Assembly (NCBI GenBank): GCA_024867545.1
Contig: JANFNE010000028.1
Coordinates: forward strand, 744,001-808,000
Length of the DNA stretch: 64,000 nt
Reading direction: 5' to 3'
Source: Phytopythium helicoides
Lineage: Eukaryota; Oomycota; Peronosporomycetes; Pythiales; Pythiaceae
Part shown: one piece after another, positions 1 through 10,235 of the stretch
How the letters are laid out: every line of letters starts with the position of its first letter
Position numbering within the stretch: position 1 is the first letter of the stretch
Program-made: the position numbers and the translations under genes
Notes under the pieces: generated by a model
Databases searched by the model: none
The model's input: the letters and a program-made list of their open reading frames with translations, nothing else
Told to the model about the DNA's origin: nothing

Positions 1-2
1 CT

Positions 3-806
3 TTCCGCGTGCGCGTCGACGACGATAGCAAGGAGACCATCATCAGTGGCATGGGCGAGCTGCACCTGCAGATCTACGTCGAGCGTATGCGTCGTGAGTA
101 CAACGTCGAGGTTATCACGGGCGCTCCGCAGGTCAACTACCGCGAGACGATCCGCAGCCGCGCCGAGTTCAACTACCTGCACCGCAAGCAGAGCGGTGGC
201 TCTGGTCAGTACGCCCGCGTCGTCGGCTACATCGAGCCGATCGAGGAGAAGGACGGCGAGTCGGCTGGCGTCGAGTTCGTCAACGACATTGTCGGCAACG
301 CCATCCCGCCCGAGTACATTGCAGCGTGTGAGAAGGGTACGATGGAGGCCGTGCAGAAGGGCTGGCTTATCGGCCACCCGGTGCAGCGTCTGCGTGTGGT
401 GATCAACGACGGTCAGGCCCACTCGGTCGACTCGAGCGAGCTGGCGTTCAAGACCGCCATGGTGCAGGCCATCCGTCAGGCGTTCGTCAAGGCGGACCCG
501 TGCGTGCTGGAGCCGCTCATGTCGGTCGAGGTCGAGGTGCCGAACGAGTTCCAGGGCACGGCCATTGCCGAGGTCAACCGCCGCCGCGGTATGATCAACA
601 GCAGCGACGCTGACGAGCTGCACACGGTCATCCGGTGCGACGTCCCGCTGCAGAACATGTTTGGCTTCTCGACGGACTTGCGCTCGTCGACGCAGGGCAA
701 GGGTGAGTTCACGATGGAGTACAAGGCGCACGACTTCGTCACGCGCGACGTGCAGGAGAAGCTCGTGGGCGACTACCAGAAGGAGCTTGCTGCCAAGACC
801 AAGTAA
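3..806 (+). CDS. GFM1: Mitochondrial elongation factor G, C-terminal part (5' cut by window edge)
   Basis: This is the C-terminal half of a translational GTPase of the EF-G1 family, which drives ribosome translocation, here probably in mitochondria. The reading frame is open from base 3, so the GTPase domain lies outside the window. The visible part starts in domain III (GMGELHLQIYVERM) and continues through domain IV (QSGGSGQYARV, then GNAIPPEYI) and domain V (EVEVPNEFQGTAIAEVNRRRGMI, split here as EVEVPNEFQG and RRRGM). It ends at a TAA after QKELAAKTK. The HRKQSGGSGQ and GFSTDLRSSTQGKG signatures are typical of EF-G rather than EF-2. Assignment to the mitochondrial paralogue GFM1 rather than GFM2 is based on overall resemblance, because the targeting peptide cannot be seen. 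Confidence 0.9.
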   Translation, partial: FRVRVDDDSKETIISGMGELHLQIYVERMRREYNVEVITGAPQVNYRETIRSRAEFNYLHRKQSGGSGQYARVVGYIEPIEEKDGESAGVEFVNDIVGNAIPPEYIAACEKGTMEAVQKGWLIGHPVQRLRVVINDGQAHSVDSSELAFKTAMVQAIRQAFVKADPCVLEPLMSVEVEVPNEFQGTAIAEVNRRRGMINSSDADELHTVIRCDVPLQNMFGFSTDLRSSTQGKGEFTMEYKAHDFVTRDVQEKLVGDYQKELAAKTK

Positions 807-942
807 GGGGAGAGCGAGGAGTTGCAGACGCCTCCATCCGCCAAGTCCGTCTGCGTACGTATAGATTAGATGATGAACACAGAGCGCGCTTCATCCGCCC
901 GAGTGGCTGTCAGCCAAGTTGTATGTGATAGTTGACATGCAT

Positions 943-2181
943 CTAGAATGTGTGGTACTCGTTCACGAACGCCGCCAGCTTCTGCGCCACCGCGCGTCGG
1001 AACGGGGAGCCGCTGGCCGACAGCGCTGCGTGCAGCTGCTTGCCACGTGGCGACGAGTAGCGCGTTGGCACGAGCGCCTCGACGTCGTAGTCGGCGTCGC
1101 CCGAGTCCGAGCTTACGTCCAGGAACTTGAGCTCGCCCTCGACGGCGGGCTCACCGCTCAGCGGCGACTGGAGCGAGCACTTGAGCGAGAAGGAGAAGTC
1201 AAAGATGTAGCGCTTGGCGCCACGCACGACGGCGATCGACGCGTCGCCCGACAGGTCCGAGACCTGCGCGGCCGCGACGATGTCGCCGCTGTTGTCCGTG
1301 CCCGCTGGCGCCGACACGCCGGCCAGCAGCGCCTCGAGCTTTGCCTTGGCCCACGCCGTCATGTCCTTCTCTTCAAACGTGTTGCCCTGGTTCCAGGCCG
1401 AGCCGCCCTCGACATTCTTGATCTGCACTTTGTTGGGGTCCTCGACCTTCTTGGGCGCGATGTCGCCGATGAGCCGCTTGGCCTCCTCGCTCAGCTCGTT
1501 GTTGAAGAAAGTGGTCACGCGGCCGTCCGCCAGCTTCTTGTACCCGCGCACGTTGCCACCGAGCTCTGCGTCGTCGTCGTCGTCCGTGGTCGTGGTGGCC
1601 GTGGAGGTCTTGGTAGTGGTAGTGGTAGTGGTGGAGGAAGTCTCCTTGACGACCTCAACGCGCTTGATGACCGGCGCGGGCTTGGGCTCGGTCTTGGGAG
1701 CCTCCTGCTCCTTCTTGGCGAGCTCCTGCACCTGCTTGAGCAGCGCAGCCACCGACTTGTTGCCGGGCTCGAGCTCCGTGGCCTTGTTCAGCGCAGCCTG
1801 CGCCTCCGCGAAGCGCTGCAGCTTGCTCAGCGCCTGCGCCTGGCGGAAGTAGCCCTTGGCGTAGGTGGCGTCGCGCGCCACGCAGGCCTCAGCGTCCTCG
1901 AGCGCGAGCACCGCCTTGCCCATGGCGCAGCGCGCGGCCGAGCGGTTGGCCAGGAAGATGTGCTGGTTGCGCAGCGGGTCGGCGGCCGCGTTCACCTCGA
2001 CGGCGCGCGAGTAGAGCGCCTCGGCCTCCTCGAACGCCTTCTGTGCGAACGCCGCGTTGCCGCGGCGCTTGAGCTCCTCCACGAGCCGCACGAGCGCGTC
2101 GGCATCGGCGGGCACGGGGCCGGACAGCACGTCCGAGTGGCGGGAGAAGGGCAGCAGCGCGTCACCCGAGAACATGCTCAT
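943..2181 (-). CDS. TPR co-chaperone with C-terminal Aha1-N-like domain
   Basis: A 412-residue intronless protein. Residues about 25-145 form three TPR motifs of the Hop/STI1 type (RRGNAAF, LANRSAARC, AKGYFRQAQAL). The five residues that make the carboxylate clamp for the EEVD tail of Hsp90/Hsp70 (Lys and Asn of KRRGN, Asn of NRSAA, Lys and Arg of KGYFR) are all present. A low-complexity Thr/Asp linker follows. The last 150 residues resemble the N-terminal domain of Aha1, the Hsp90 ATPase activator (SAWNQGNTFEEKD, then FDFSFSLKC). The ATG at 2181 is chosen because the upstream in-frame extension is low-complexity and lies in the likely promoter. Acting as a cytosolic Hsp90 partner is inferred from the domains. 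The Aha1 match is weaker than the TPR match. Confidence 0.8.
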   Translation of the reverse strand: MSMFSGDALLPFSRHSDVLSGPVPADADALVRLVEELKRRGNAAFAQKAFEEAEALYSRAVEVNAAADPLRNQHIFLANRSAARCAMGKAVLALEDAEACVARDATYAKGYFRQAQALSKLQRFAEAQAALNKATELEPGNKSVAALLKQVQELAKKEQEAPKTEPKPAPVIKRVEVVKETSSTTTTTTTKTSTATTTTDDDDDAELGGNVRGYKKLADGRVTTFFNNELSEEAKRLIGDIAPKKVEDPNKVQIKNVEGGSAWNQGNTFEEKDMTAWAKAKLEALLAGVSAPAGTDNSGDIVAAAQVSDLSGDASIAVVRGAKRYIFDFSFSLKCSLQSPLSGEPAVEGELKFLDVSSDSGDADYDVEALVPTRYSSPRGKQLHAALSASGSPFRRAVAQKLAAFVNEYHTF

Positions 2182-2405
2182 GGCGGTGGGGCGAGGGCGG
2201 TGGTCGCGAGGCGGCAGCTTTGGATATGCGGCGACCGCGCGCCGAGAACTGTAAATTCGAGAACGTTCCATATGCCGGTGCGGCTCTCGGCAGCGGCCTA
2301 CGTCGGGGTGTGGGGCGTGGACGAGAGGCCAACGGCGAGCCTCGTTCCTATTGCTTACAGACCTGCGGGTGTGTACATGTGGCTCCTGCTCGACGTCGCA
2401 ACTCC

Positions 2406-3171
2406 TCACTCGGAGGGCTTGACGATGAAGATGGTCATGGGGTCCTCGGGAGCGTAGAAGGCGATCCGATGTGCGCCGTCGTCTTCGCTCGGGATCTTGG
2501 CCGGCACCATGAGCACCGAGGGCGTCGACAGCTCGCTGAAGCGCCGGTGCAGCTCTCGTGAGCTCTCGAGCAGCGGCAGCACGTGGTTGCGGAACTCGTC
2601 GAACCCGAGGCTCTGCATGTGACGAATCGTCAGCCGGTCGTGAACGGCCACAGGCTTCTAGCTTACATGACGACGCACGAGGAACTCAAGCGAGAAGCGG
2701 CCGACACCCACGAGGCCGCCGCCGGGCACGCGGTTCACGTGGCCGCGCCAGGCTTTGCCGCCTGCAAGAAGGCAAGCACGTCGTTAGCGTGTGGGTCGCT
2801 TCAGGTGCCACCAGCAGGACTGCCGCGACCAAAGTATCCCTGGTGGAAGTCCCAGTCACGAATGGCGTAGAACGGCAGCGAGAAGGAGCGGTAGGCCGTG
2901 AAGGCCGGCGCGTCCGACACGAACACGGCACGGTACTGCGAGACGTAGCAGCGGCCCTCGTGCCCGAAGAAGCAGCCGCCTTGCCCCGGGTACCCGCTGC
3001 GAGCCAACGTTCGCCACGTTAGAGCGCGGCTCGGCGCCACGACAGCCGCGCGACCACGCACTTGCCGCTCTCGACCGTGAGCTTGACGCCGTGGATGAGG
3101 AAGAAGAAGCTCTCGTACGGCGACACGAGGTACGGCACGGCGCCTTCATGCAGCTGCACATTCATGCTCAT
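2406..3171 (-). CDS. WBP2-like GRAM-domain protein (four exons)
   Basis: Four exons join into a protein of about 195 residues. Donors are GTGCGT, GTGGCA and GTAAGC; two of the introns carry a CTAAC branch motif. The frame is kept at each junction. The core resembles the GRAM domain of WW-domain-binding protein 2: RCYVSQYRAVFVS, then SFSLPFYAIRDW and a glycine-rich YFGRGSPAGG stretch. WBP2 relatives carry C-terminal PPxY motifs that recruit WW proteins, but I see none here; the tail instead ends APEDPMTIFIVKPSE. The start ATG at 3171 faces the next gene's ATG at 3266, so the two share a 94-bp intergenic space. A membrane-lipid-binding adaptor role is inferred from the GRAM fold. Confidence 0.7.
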
Positions 3172-3265
3172 GGTCTCCGATCAGCGGAGCTCTTCGTCTG
3201 ATTCCAGTCCCCAGTTATACCCGCCAAATTGGCAGCCAATCGCGAACAAGCGCGCTAACGAGAGC

Positions 3266-4073
3266 ATGCCGCTGCTGACCTTCGAGGGTGCGTCTTGCTG
3301 CTGCTGCTGCTGCTGTGTGGAGTGGACCGACCTCGGTGCTGACGCCACGCTCACGCAGGCGTCGAGGTGGACGTGCCCACGGACCTCGCGGGCGTGCAGT
3401 TCGCGTTCGCCAACGGCGCGCTCAGCATCCGCTGCGACAGCTTCACAGGCGACATCGTGCTCTCCAGGCGTGCGTTTTCACCTGGCCATTGGCGTTTGCA
3501 TGGTGGCCGTCATTGACCTGCTCTTCTCTCACTCTAGCCAGCGCAGCGTCCAGTGGTGCAGTCAGCGACAGCAGGAAGCGCGCGATCGATCTGAGTGCCA
3601 GCGATGAGGACGACGACGATGACATCGCTACGATCGCAAAGACCAAGAGACCTCGCCCCAGCTTCCTCTCAGCGGTCGAGGAGACCATGCTGCTGGCACA
3701 GCTGGACCCTGTGTCGTCGGTCGCGAGCTCGCCGCAGTCGACGATCGAGCCGAGGTCGGAGGCCGATAGCGCCGCAGAAGACGTCGCGAGCGTCAAGAAT
3801 GAGGAAGCTAAGCCCACAACTGCAAGTGTCATGACTGCTTTTCTCCGAAGCGACAGTGTCAAGGCAGCTGCCAAGAAAGCCTCAAATCCCAAGGAGATCG
3901 CTGAAGCGGTGGCTTCCGTTGTGTCTCCCGAGCCCAAGGCAGCGAATTCGCGGCCGACGACGCCAGGATCCAACCCGAAAAAGCGCAATCGGTCCAAGAA
4001 GAAGTCGGAGGAGATCAAAACCGACGCGAAGTCCAAAATCTCTGCGCAGCCAAGTAAGGAGTCTGTTTACTAG
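3266..4073 (+). CDS. Unrecognised charged protein, three exons
   Basis: Two introns are supported by frame: the first starts GTGCGTCTTG just after codon 7 and contains a (CTG)6 run; the second (GTGCGTTTTC...CTCTAG) follows DIVLSR. The protein, about 215 residues, begins MPLLTFEGVEVDVP, has a short ordered-looking N-terminus (GVQFAFANGALSIRC) and is then Ser/Asp/Glu- and Lys-rich. It contains an acidic run (DEDDDDD), an alanine-rich possible helix (VKAAAKKASNPKEIAEAVAS) and a basic tail (KKRNRSKKK) that could be a nuclear localisation signal. I recognise no family. A nuclear role is a guess from composition only. It is divergent from the WBP2-like gene. Confidence 0.6.
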
Positions 4074-4118
4074 ATTTATGATCGAGGAGCCGGCGTATTA
4101 ACGGACCCGTGTGCAGCG

Positions 4119-5455
4119 ATGATTGCACGATGGGAGACTGTGGCTCCGTCGGGTTCTTCGACAGAAGTTCCTATCGCCCGCTGGGGGCAAACTATGACCC
4201 CCATCTCAGATGGTCGAGTTGTGCTGTATGGCGGAGCAGATGACGATGAGCGCACGCTGGGAGACTTGCATGTGTTCGACCTTCGCTCGCAGTCGTGGAC
4301 TCGGCCGCTCAACTGCGAGAGTGTTCCTCGAACGTGGCATGACGCTGTATATCTCGAGAGCAAGCACCTGCTGCTGGTTTTTGGTGGTGAGCGCTTGGTC
4401 TACGATGCATCTGCGCCAGATAACGGCGAAGGGCCAAGCCCCGGCTCGCGCTTGGACATTTTGTCGGACATCATGGTGCTGGACACGGAATGTTTCCTCT
4501 GGTACCCGCCAGCGATCCAGGGAACTCCTCCGTCAGCGAGGTAGGTGCCATAACTGAACTTGCTGACTTGATGGTTTGTTCAGCCTCTAACCTCGAGTTA
4601 CTAGGAGTGGCCACACGTGCACAGTGCTTGGGAGTGACGTCGTTGTGTTTGGTGGAAGCCGAGGACGCAACCGTCAGAGCTCAGTGCATGTGCTCAATAG
4701 TGGTGAGAGTTCCATGTCTGCTGTTTTCTGATGTCGATACAAGATGTTGACTTGGTGGTACCCATTGCGGGGCAGACGAATGGGTGTGGCGCAGTCTGAC
4801 AGTCGATGGCAAGCCCCCAAGTGCTCGCACTTATCACAGTGCAGTGGCGATAGGCGATGGGCGGGTGGTTGTGTTTGGCGGTAATGACTCCCACAAGTGC
4901 TTCAACTCGGTGCACGTGCTTGAAAAGTCCACTGGAACAGAAAAAAAGAAGCGGAGGGGTACGAAAAAGGAAAAAGTGGCAGGTGGTGAGAATGATGACG
5001 CTACAACGTCTTCAGGGGTCACGAGTTGGTCGTGGTTCCATCCGTGCGTGGTCGGCGACCCACCCAGCGCAAGAACGGGTCACTCGGCGACCCTTGTGGA
5101 TGAGAACAAGGTGCTGGTCGTGGGCGGCTGGGACCCTCAGAGCGATGCGGGTGGGGCGACGGTTATCTTCAGTGATGCCTTCCTGCTCGACACCTCGTCG
5201 TGGGAATGGCAACGCGTTCCCGTCGAGGCTTCTGCTGGTTCTTCCGAAGCACAGCACAACGACGCAGACGCTTTTTCGTGGGTTTTCCCGGGTCGCGTCG
5301 GCCACCGTGCTGTATTTGACAAGACAAGTGGTCGTGTGCTTCTCTTTGGTGGGCAGAACGAGCGGGAAGAGCGGCTAAGCGTCATTCACGCGTTGTCTCT
5401 GGATCAGCGCACTTCGCAGACATCACCTACTCCAGCATCCACGCCAAATGCATGA
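4119..5455 (+). CDS. Kelch-repeat beta-propeller protein
   Basis: Three exons give a protein of about 400 residues made largely of kelch repeats: GRVVLYGGADDD, LLLVFGGERL, DVVVFGGSRG, GRVVVFGGNDS, KVLVVGGWDP and GRVLLFGGQNE each show the hydrophobic-GG turn, often with a following W strand (WGQT, WTRPL, WVWRSL, WEWQRV). Intron 1 starts GTAGGTGCC after the codon part for SAR and ends TACTAG; intron 2 starts GTGAGAGTT and ends GGGGCAG; both keep frame. A lysine-rich insert (TEKKKRRGTKKEK) interrupts the fourth to fifth blades. Such propellers usually act as protein-interaction scaffolds; no catalytic domain is visible, so the role is unknown. It lies only 45 bp after the stop of the preceding gene on the same strand. 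Confidence 0.8.
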
Positions 5456-5572
5456 CGCATCAACATCGAAATTGTGTGGATATCCAACAAGAGACTTCAG
5501 CTAGACGAGTGATTTTTTTTCTTTCTTTCTTTTACCTGCCTTTTATATCGATGTTTGATGCTTGGGGGCCGT

Positions 5573-8196
5573 TTACTCCATCATGTCTTCGAGCTCGAGC
5601 GCGACGCTGTCCAGAAACCTGCTCATGTTCTCGTCATCCATGGCTGGGATTGCATCAGCCCCGCTGCCCGCACTAACACCCTGCTCTTCACGGAATTCAC
5701 TTTCACTTTTGTCTTGACTCTCATTCGGACTTTTGAGACCTTGACCATCGTAATTGACAGCAACACCGTCGTCACCTGTACCAATGTCGTCGGCCCTAGT
5801 CGAGGTAAATGCGCTCGAAAGTGAATAACCAGGTGGCGGGGGCGGGGGCACAGACGGCACGAACGTTGGGGTTGGCAGTGCGAGACCTATTGGCAGGTCT
5901 AAAATGGACGTCCCACCTGATGAAGGACGAGGCAACTGTCCATTTGGGTCCGGAGTGTGAAGCCGCTCAAGGATGTGAACTGGAGCTGGTGCCACCAGTG
6001 GCGGCGGTGGAGGAATTTGCGGCTGGAAGAATTGCAGTCGTGGCTGAGGAGACATCGTATTACTCGCCGGCCGCTTGACCTCCACGTCGAACGGGGACAG
6101 CCCTTGCATACCTACTGGGGGAGAGGCGTGTAGACTGTTGCTCACCACGCCTCTATGACGAGGCAAGTAAAAGGCGCTGGCTGGTGACAACAGACCTGGG
6201 GGAGCAAGATACTGGTGATGCATCCCGTCCACGGACGTGACGACTGGCGGCGGCGGGATACGGAGTGGCTCAAGCTGTAATTGCGGAGATGGTACTGCCA
6301 AATCTATCGGTTTGGTAGTTTCCGTTGATGCTGCTCCAGGTCCCCCTGTTGCCATCCGTATCATCCATTTGCGGCGTGCAGCCGAATTAAAGCGATTCTT
6401 GACGGCGTTCTCGGTGCGGCCGGGAAGGAGCTTTGCGATCTCACTCCACTTGTTGCCGAGTTTCTGCTGCCAGCTGAAAACAATGTCATCTTCTTCAGGT
6501 GTCCACTGCCCTTTACGAATGCGCGAGTCCAGGTGGTTGCACCAACGCTCGCGACACTGCTTGCCAATCCGACCTGGTAGATGTTGTGCCACATCGCACC
6601 AACGAATCTTCCCGACGCCGTAGCGCGAGATTAGCCGCGTTAGAATGCCGTCTTCTTCAGGCGTCCACGGACCCTTGACTAACCCAGGCTTGAGCACTTT
6701 GTTCCAGCGATGCAAGCACTGTACGTCCGTTCTTCCGTTGCCCAGCGACTCGGCAATCATTTTCCAGTTCTTCCCACCAAAGCGAGCGACAGCTTCTCGC
6801 AACTGCTCGTCTTCTTCACGAAGCCAACGCGAGGGTGGTGCCGAAGTGGGAGTCGTGGCGACTGGGTAACTCGAAGTTGGTGTGGTGGCCGTAGTAGTGA
6901 TACTCGCCCGCCGACTTTCACTTCGCTTGCTGTTGCGACGGCGAGGCTGAGAGGCGCTCCTGTCGCCTACCATCTGATCTTGAGTGCCAGAGCTCCTGAC
7001 TAGAGGAAAGCTTGTCGACGGTGGAGTTGGGAGTTGAGGTGTAAAAAGAACATCTAGGTGACTCGATGCTGTCGTCGGTGGTGGTGGTGCTGAGAAGCGG
7101 TCAGTGCGCTTCCCGAGGAAGATACGGTCATTGAGCGCATTTGTGTTGATTTCGACGGTGCTTGTGCCGGTGCTAGTGATAGTATTAAATGAACTTGGAC
7201 GGAACAGTGAAGGTGGTGGTTGTGCCAATGGTGCTTGCTGCCTATGGAAAGATGGCCCTGTTTTGCTATCTGCAGATCCGAGTGTTGCATAAGGGGTAGA
7301 AGCGGAACTCATAACCGGCTCGGATTCTTCCTCTTGGTTTCCGCAAAAGTTTTCACGAGGCTCGAGCTTCATCGCGTTTGAATCGAATGCATGCACGAGA
7401 AAGTCTTCCCGTGGAGAGTAGTCCGGGCGGTTGTTGCTGATGCCATTGCTACTGCTGTTGCTGAAGGGATGGTTGTATGAGGTTCCTTGATGCCCCGAAT
7501 GTCTTGCAAACGCGTCGCTTTCGGAATCTGCTGAAGTCTCTGCATGATATCTGCTAGCGAGCCGTCTTGATGGAGAATCATCTTGGTTCGAAAGAGAGCT
7601 ATGATGGCTCATGCCGCGAGCTGATAAAGGAAGCAGATCTCCAAATGTTCGTGGCAGTCCTCCAAACTCTCTTCTTCCACTTCCGACCGCTATTATTGCA
7701 GTGACACACACAAAGTGAGCCGGTGTATGACGCCTTCAAATCTGGCAATCAACAACGGCAACCTACATTCCATGAAAAATGGAGCACCTGCGGAACGGTA
7801 GTCGTCTTCACGGTGGCTCACTCCGCTTTGCTCCTCGCTTCTACTGTCGCCCTCGTACTCGTGGAGATCGGAATGGTTGTTGTCGTTGCCAAAGTGTTCC
7901 AAGCCAAACTCCTTTGGAGCGCCACTGCTTTCCGCAGAGGGGTAGTGGGTTTTGTGGGCATGGTTGTAACTATCGCGATTCGACTCGTGATAGCGAAGCG
8001 GATGGGTCTGGTGGCGCTTTATGCGCTGGCTGCCGTACTCGATCTCGCTGCCGTCACTACTGTCGCCAAACATGAGCATATCGGTGTCGTCGTCACTATC
8101 ATGGCTGTGATCAGCACTTGCTTTCGGTCGCTTGGGCGATGGCCTACACCATATGATAGACAGATTCATTCCCACGTTACTCTCCCCCGAATGCAT
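5573..8196 (-). CDS. R1R2R3-type MYB transcription factor
   Basis: Three tandem MYB repeats lie in the middle of the main exon: R1 with [11 protein letters not shown] and [12 protein letters not shown]2 with [12 protein letters not shown] and [12 protein letters not shown]3 with [12 protein letters not shown] and [11 protein letters not shown]. The regularly spaced Trp residues are present, and R2 carries a short insertion (YGVGKIRW). This is the animal/plant 3R-MYB layout associated with DNA binding and cell-cycle control. The N-terminal exon (Ser/His/Asp-rich) joins by an intron GTAGGTTGCC...AATAATAG that keeps frame. The start is uncertain: in-frame ATGs occur at 8334, 8220 and 8196, and I chose the last because the sequence before it is poly-Ala/Gln-like. 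The C-terminal region is Pro-rich and could activate transcription. Confidence 0.82.
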
Positions 8197-8334
8197 TGAG
8201 AAGTATTTCCAACGACACATCGCACCTTGAGAAGCTACTGCCGCTGCCGCTACCGCCGCCGCCGCCGGGTCGAGACGACTGCATGCGAGCGAATAGCGAT
8301 ATCTACGAGCAAGTGCCGCGGTGGATGTCGTCAA

Positions 8335-9087
8335 TCCTTCGCGGTCAGCCCTTGGTCATCTCCGCGCAGCGCGTTTTGAGACCTGGAGAGCCTGCCCGTT
8401 CGCACCCGGCTTAATGTTCCTCTTGGCGCGTCCTCGGGCTTGCTCCGTTTCTCTTTTCTTTTTTTCTGCATTGCAGTCGCGTGTGAAAAAACGCCAGAAT
8501 TCCAAGCAAAGACTTGCTGCCATCCAAGCAAAAGAGGTCGCCCACACCACACAACGTGCGTTATAAATACAATCAGCTTCCCGCTGTGGGCTTTAACACC
8601 GCGAAACGAGTGCGCACTTGCTGCGTCTGTTCAACACGCCAACGAGCTTAGTCTCGCCCGCATTTGACTTTTTTCCGCGTGTGTTGAGATAATGGGAGAC
8701 TCAAATGGGTGAAACGAACCGTGGCAAGCGTCGGTGCAGTCACTTCCCGGCTGGGCGAAACTGATTTTCGTCCAGGCAAAATGAATGAGCACGGTTTTAG
8801 GCTTGCTGCAACTCGACCTGACCAAGCCTGTGCCGATGCGCAACCAATCACAAAAGTAATCTGTAATAGCCGTGCCTTCTCAGCGCACAGGGGAGAAGTG
8901 ATGGACAGCAAGATGGCACGACATCAACTCGTCTGCAAAAACTAAGCACATTGTCAGGCTTCAATTTGTCGCTTTGGTGACACCTGATGGATCTCGTGCT
9001 TCCTAAGGAGGATGACTACAGTTCTCCCATCCCGTTCACCGCGATGGTATAAAGGAGGCATGAAGTATGGCACGCACCGGCCATCGC
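8335..9087. other. Intergenic stretch, no gene seen
   Basis: This is about 750 bp between the divergent end of the MYB gene and the 3' end of NFU1. It holds only short ORFs without family resemblance and a pyrimidine run near 8450 (TTTCTCTTTTCTTTTTTTCTG). It presumably contains the MYB promoter; nothing else is recognisable. Confidence 0.5.
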
Positions 9088-10127
9088 TTACTCGCTCGGA
9101 ATGCCAACCGCTCGCAGCCGCTCCTCAAGCGAGCGGAACTCCTTCTCGTTGATCTGGTTGAGCTCTTCGTCCACGTACTCCTCAATGGCCTTGACTTCTG
9201 GAATGTAGTGCTTCAGCATGTTCTCCACGCCGTTCTTGAGCGTCACTGACGAACTCGGGCAACCAGCGCACGAGCCAGCCAGCTGCAGCAGCACAACGCC
9301 CGTGTCCGGGTCGAAACCCTTGTAGAAGATGTCACCACCATCATCCTGCACTGACGGGCGAATCCGTTGCTCCAGCAGCTCCTTGATCATCGCAACAACT
9401 TCGTCGTCTTCCGGTAGGATCGTGGTGTCCTGCGCGACCATACATTTGTCAGTAAAGAGCGCGGCAATAGCACGATCACCTCTAGCTGGTATTTCGTACG
9501 GTGATAATCGGTTCATCTGACATGACCTCCTCTCCGGTCGCGAAGAAGTCCATGATGGTGGCAAAGATCTCGGCGTTTAGCGCCTATCAAGACGAGAACA
9601 AAAGCATCGTCAGACCCTGCTGACTCACGAGCGAGCCACTGGAAGCGTCACACAGCGTACATCCCACTCCCAGTCCTCGTTCTTAGTGACCGAGATGAAG
9701 TCCTTGCCGAAGAAGACGCGCACGACGCCGTCGATCTGGAACAGCTTCTTGGCGAGCGGCGAGCGGCGCACGTCCTCCGACCCAGGCAGAAAGTCCTGTT
9801 TGGAGGAGAACGGTCGTTAGTGGATGCAAGCCAGCAGCTCTCTTGACGGCATGCGCGCACATAGCCCGTGGTGAAGCGCTCGTCCAGCACGACGCGGCCA
9901 GGCAGGAACTTGATGCTCTGCGGGTTGGGCGTGGCCTCCGTCTGGATAAACATGGAGCGCGAGGCGCCGGCCACCGCCGCGAACGGCGACGGCGCGCGGC
10001 GCGGAGCTGCAACGCGAGCGCCAGTCGGCTTGAGCATCACGAGCGTGCGCGACTGCAGCGCCGCGCGGGCGACGGTAGCGGGCGCACGGCGCGCGAGCGC
10101 GCGCAGAGCAGTCGAGGCCGCGAGCAT
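9088..10127 (-). CDS. NFU1: NFU1 iron-sulfur cluster scaffold/carrier, mitochondrial
   Basis: Four exons. Residues 1-60 are Arg/Ala-rich with no acidic residues, a plausible mitochondrial targeting peptide. The Nfu N-terminal domain follows ([62 protein letters not shown]), then the NifU-like C-terminal domain ([31 protein letters not shown]) with the cluster-ligating CAGC motif in [11 protein letters not shown]. Introns begin GTGCGCGCAT, GTACGCTGTG and GTACGAAATA and keep frame. NFU1 passes 4Fe-4S clusters to targets such as lipoyl synthase. The final 30 residues ([18 protein letters not shown]) extend slightly beyond the core domain. Confidence 0.93.
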
Positions 10128-10235
10128 CCTGACGCGGCTGTCCTTCTCGAAGGCTGTTTGACAAATGAAGGGTGAGGCATACAGAGCCGCTGGTGATGGG
10201 AGTGATGGTCTGCTCGACGCAATCGGCTGGAGCGT

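Noticed and set aside
919..2457. A 512-codon open frame on the plus strand
   Set aside because: It is the antisense shadow of the TPR/Aha1 gene; composition is Arg/Leu/Gly low-complexity and no family is recognisable.
3296..3316. CTG/poly-Leu run as coding repeat
   Set aside because: The (CTG)6 run lies inside an intron with good GTGCGT and CAG borders, so it is not translated.
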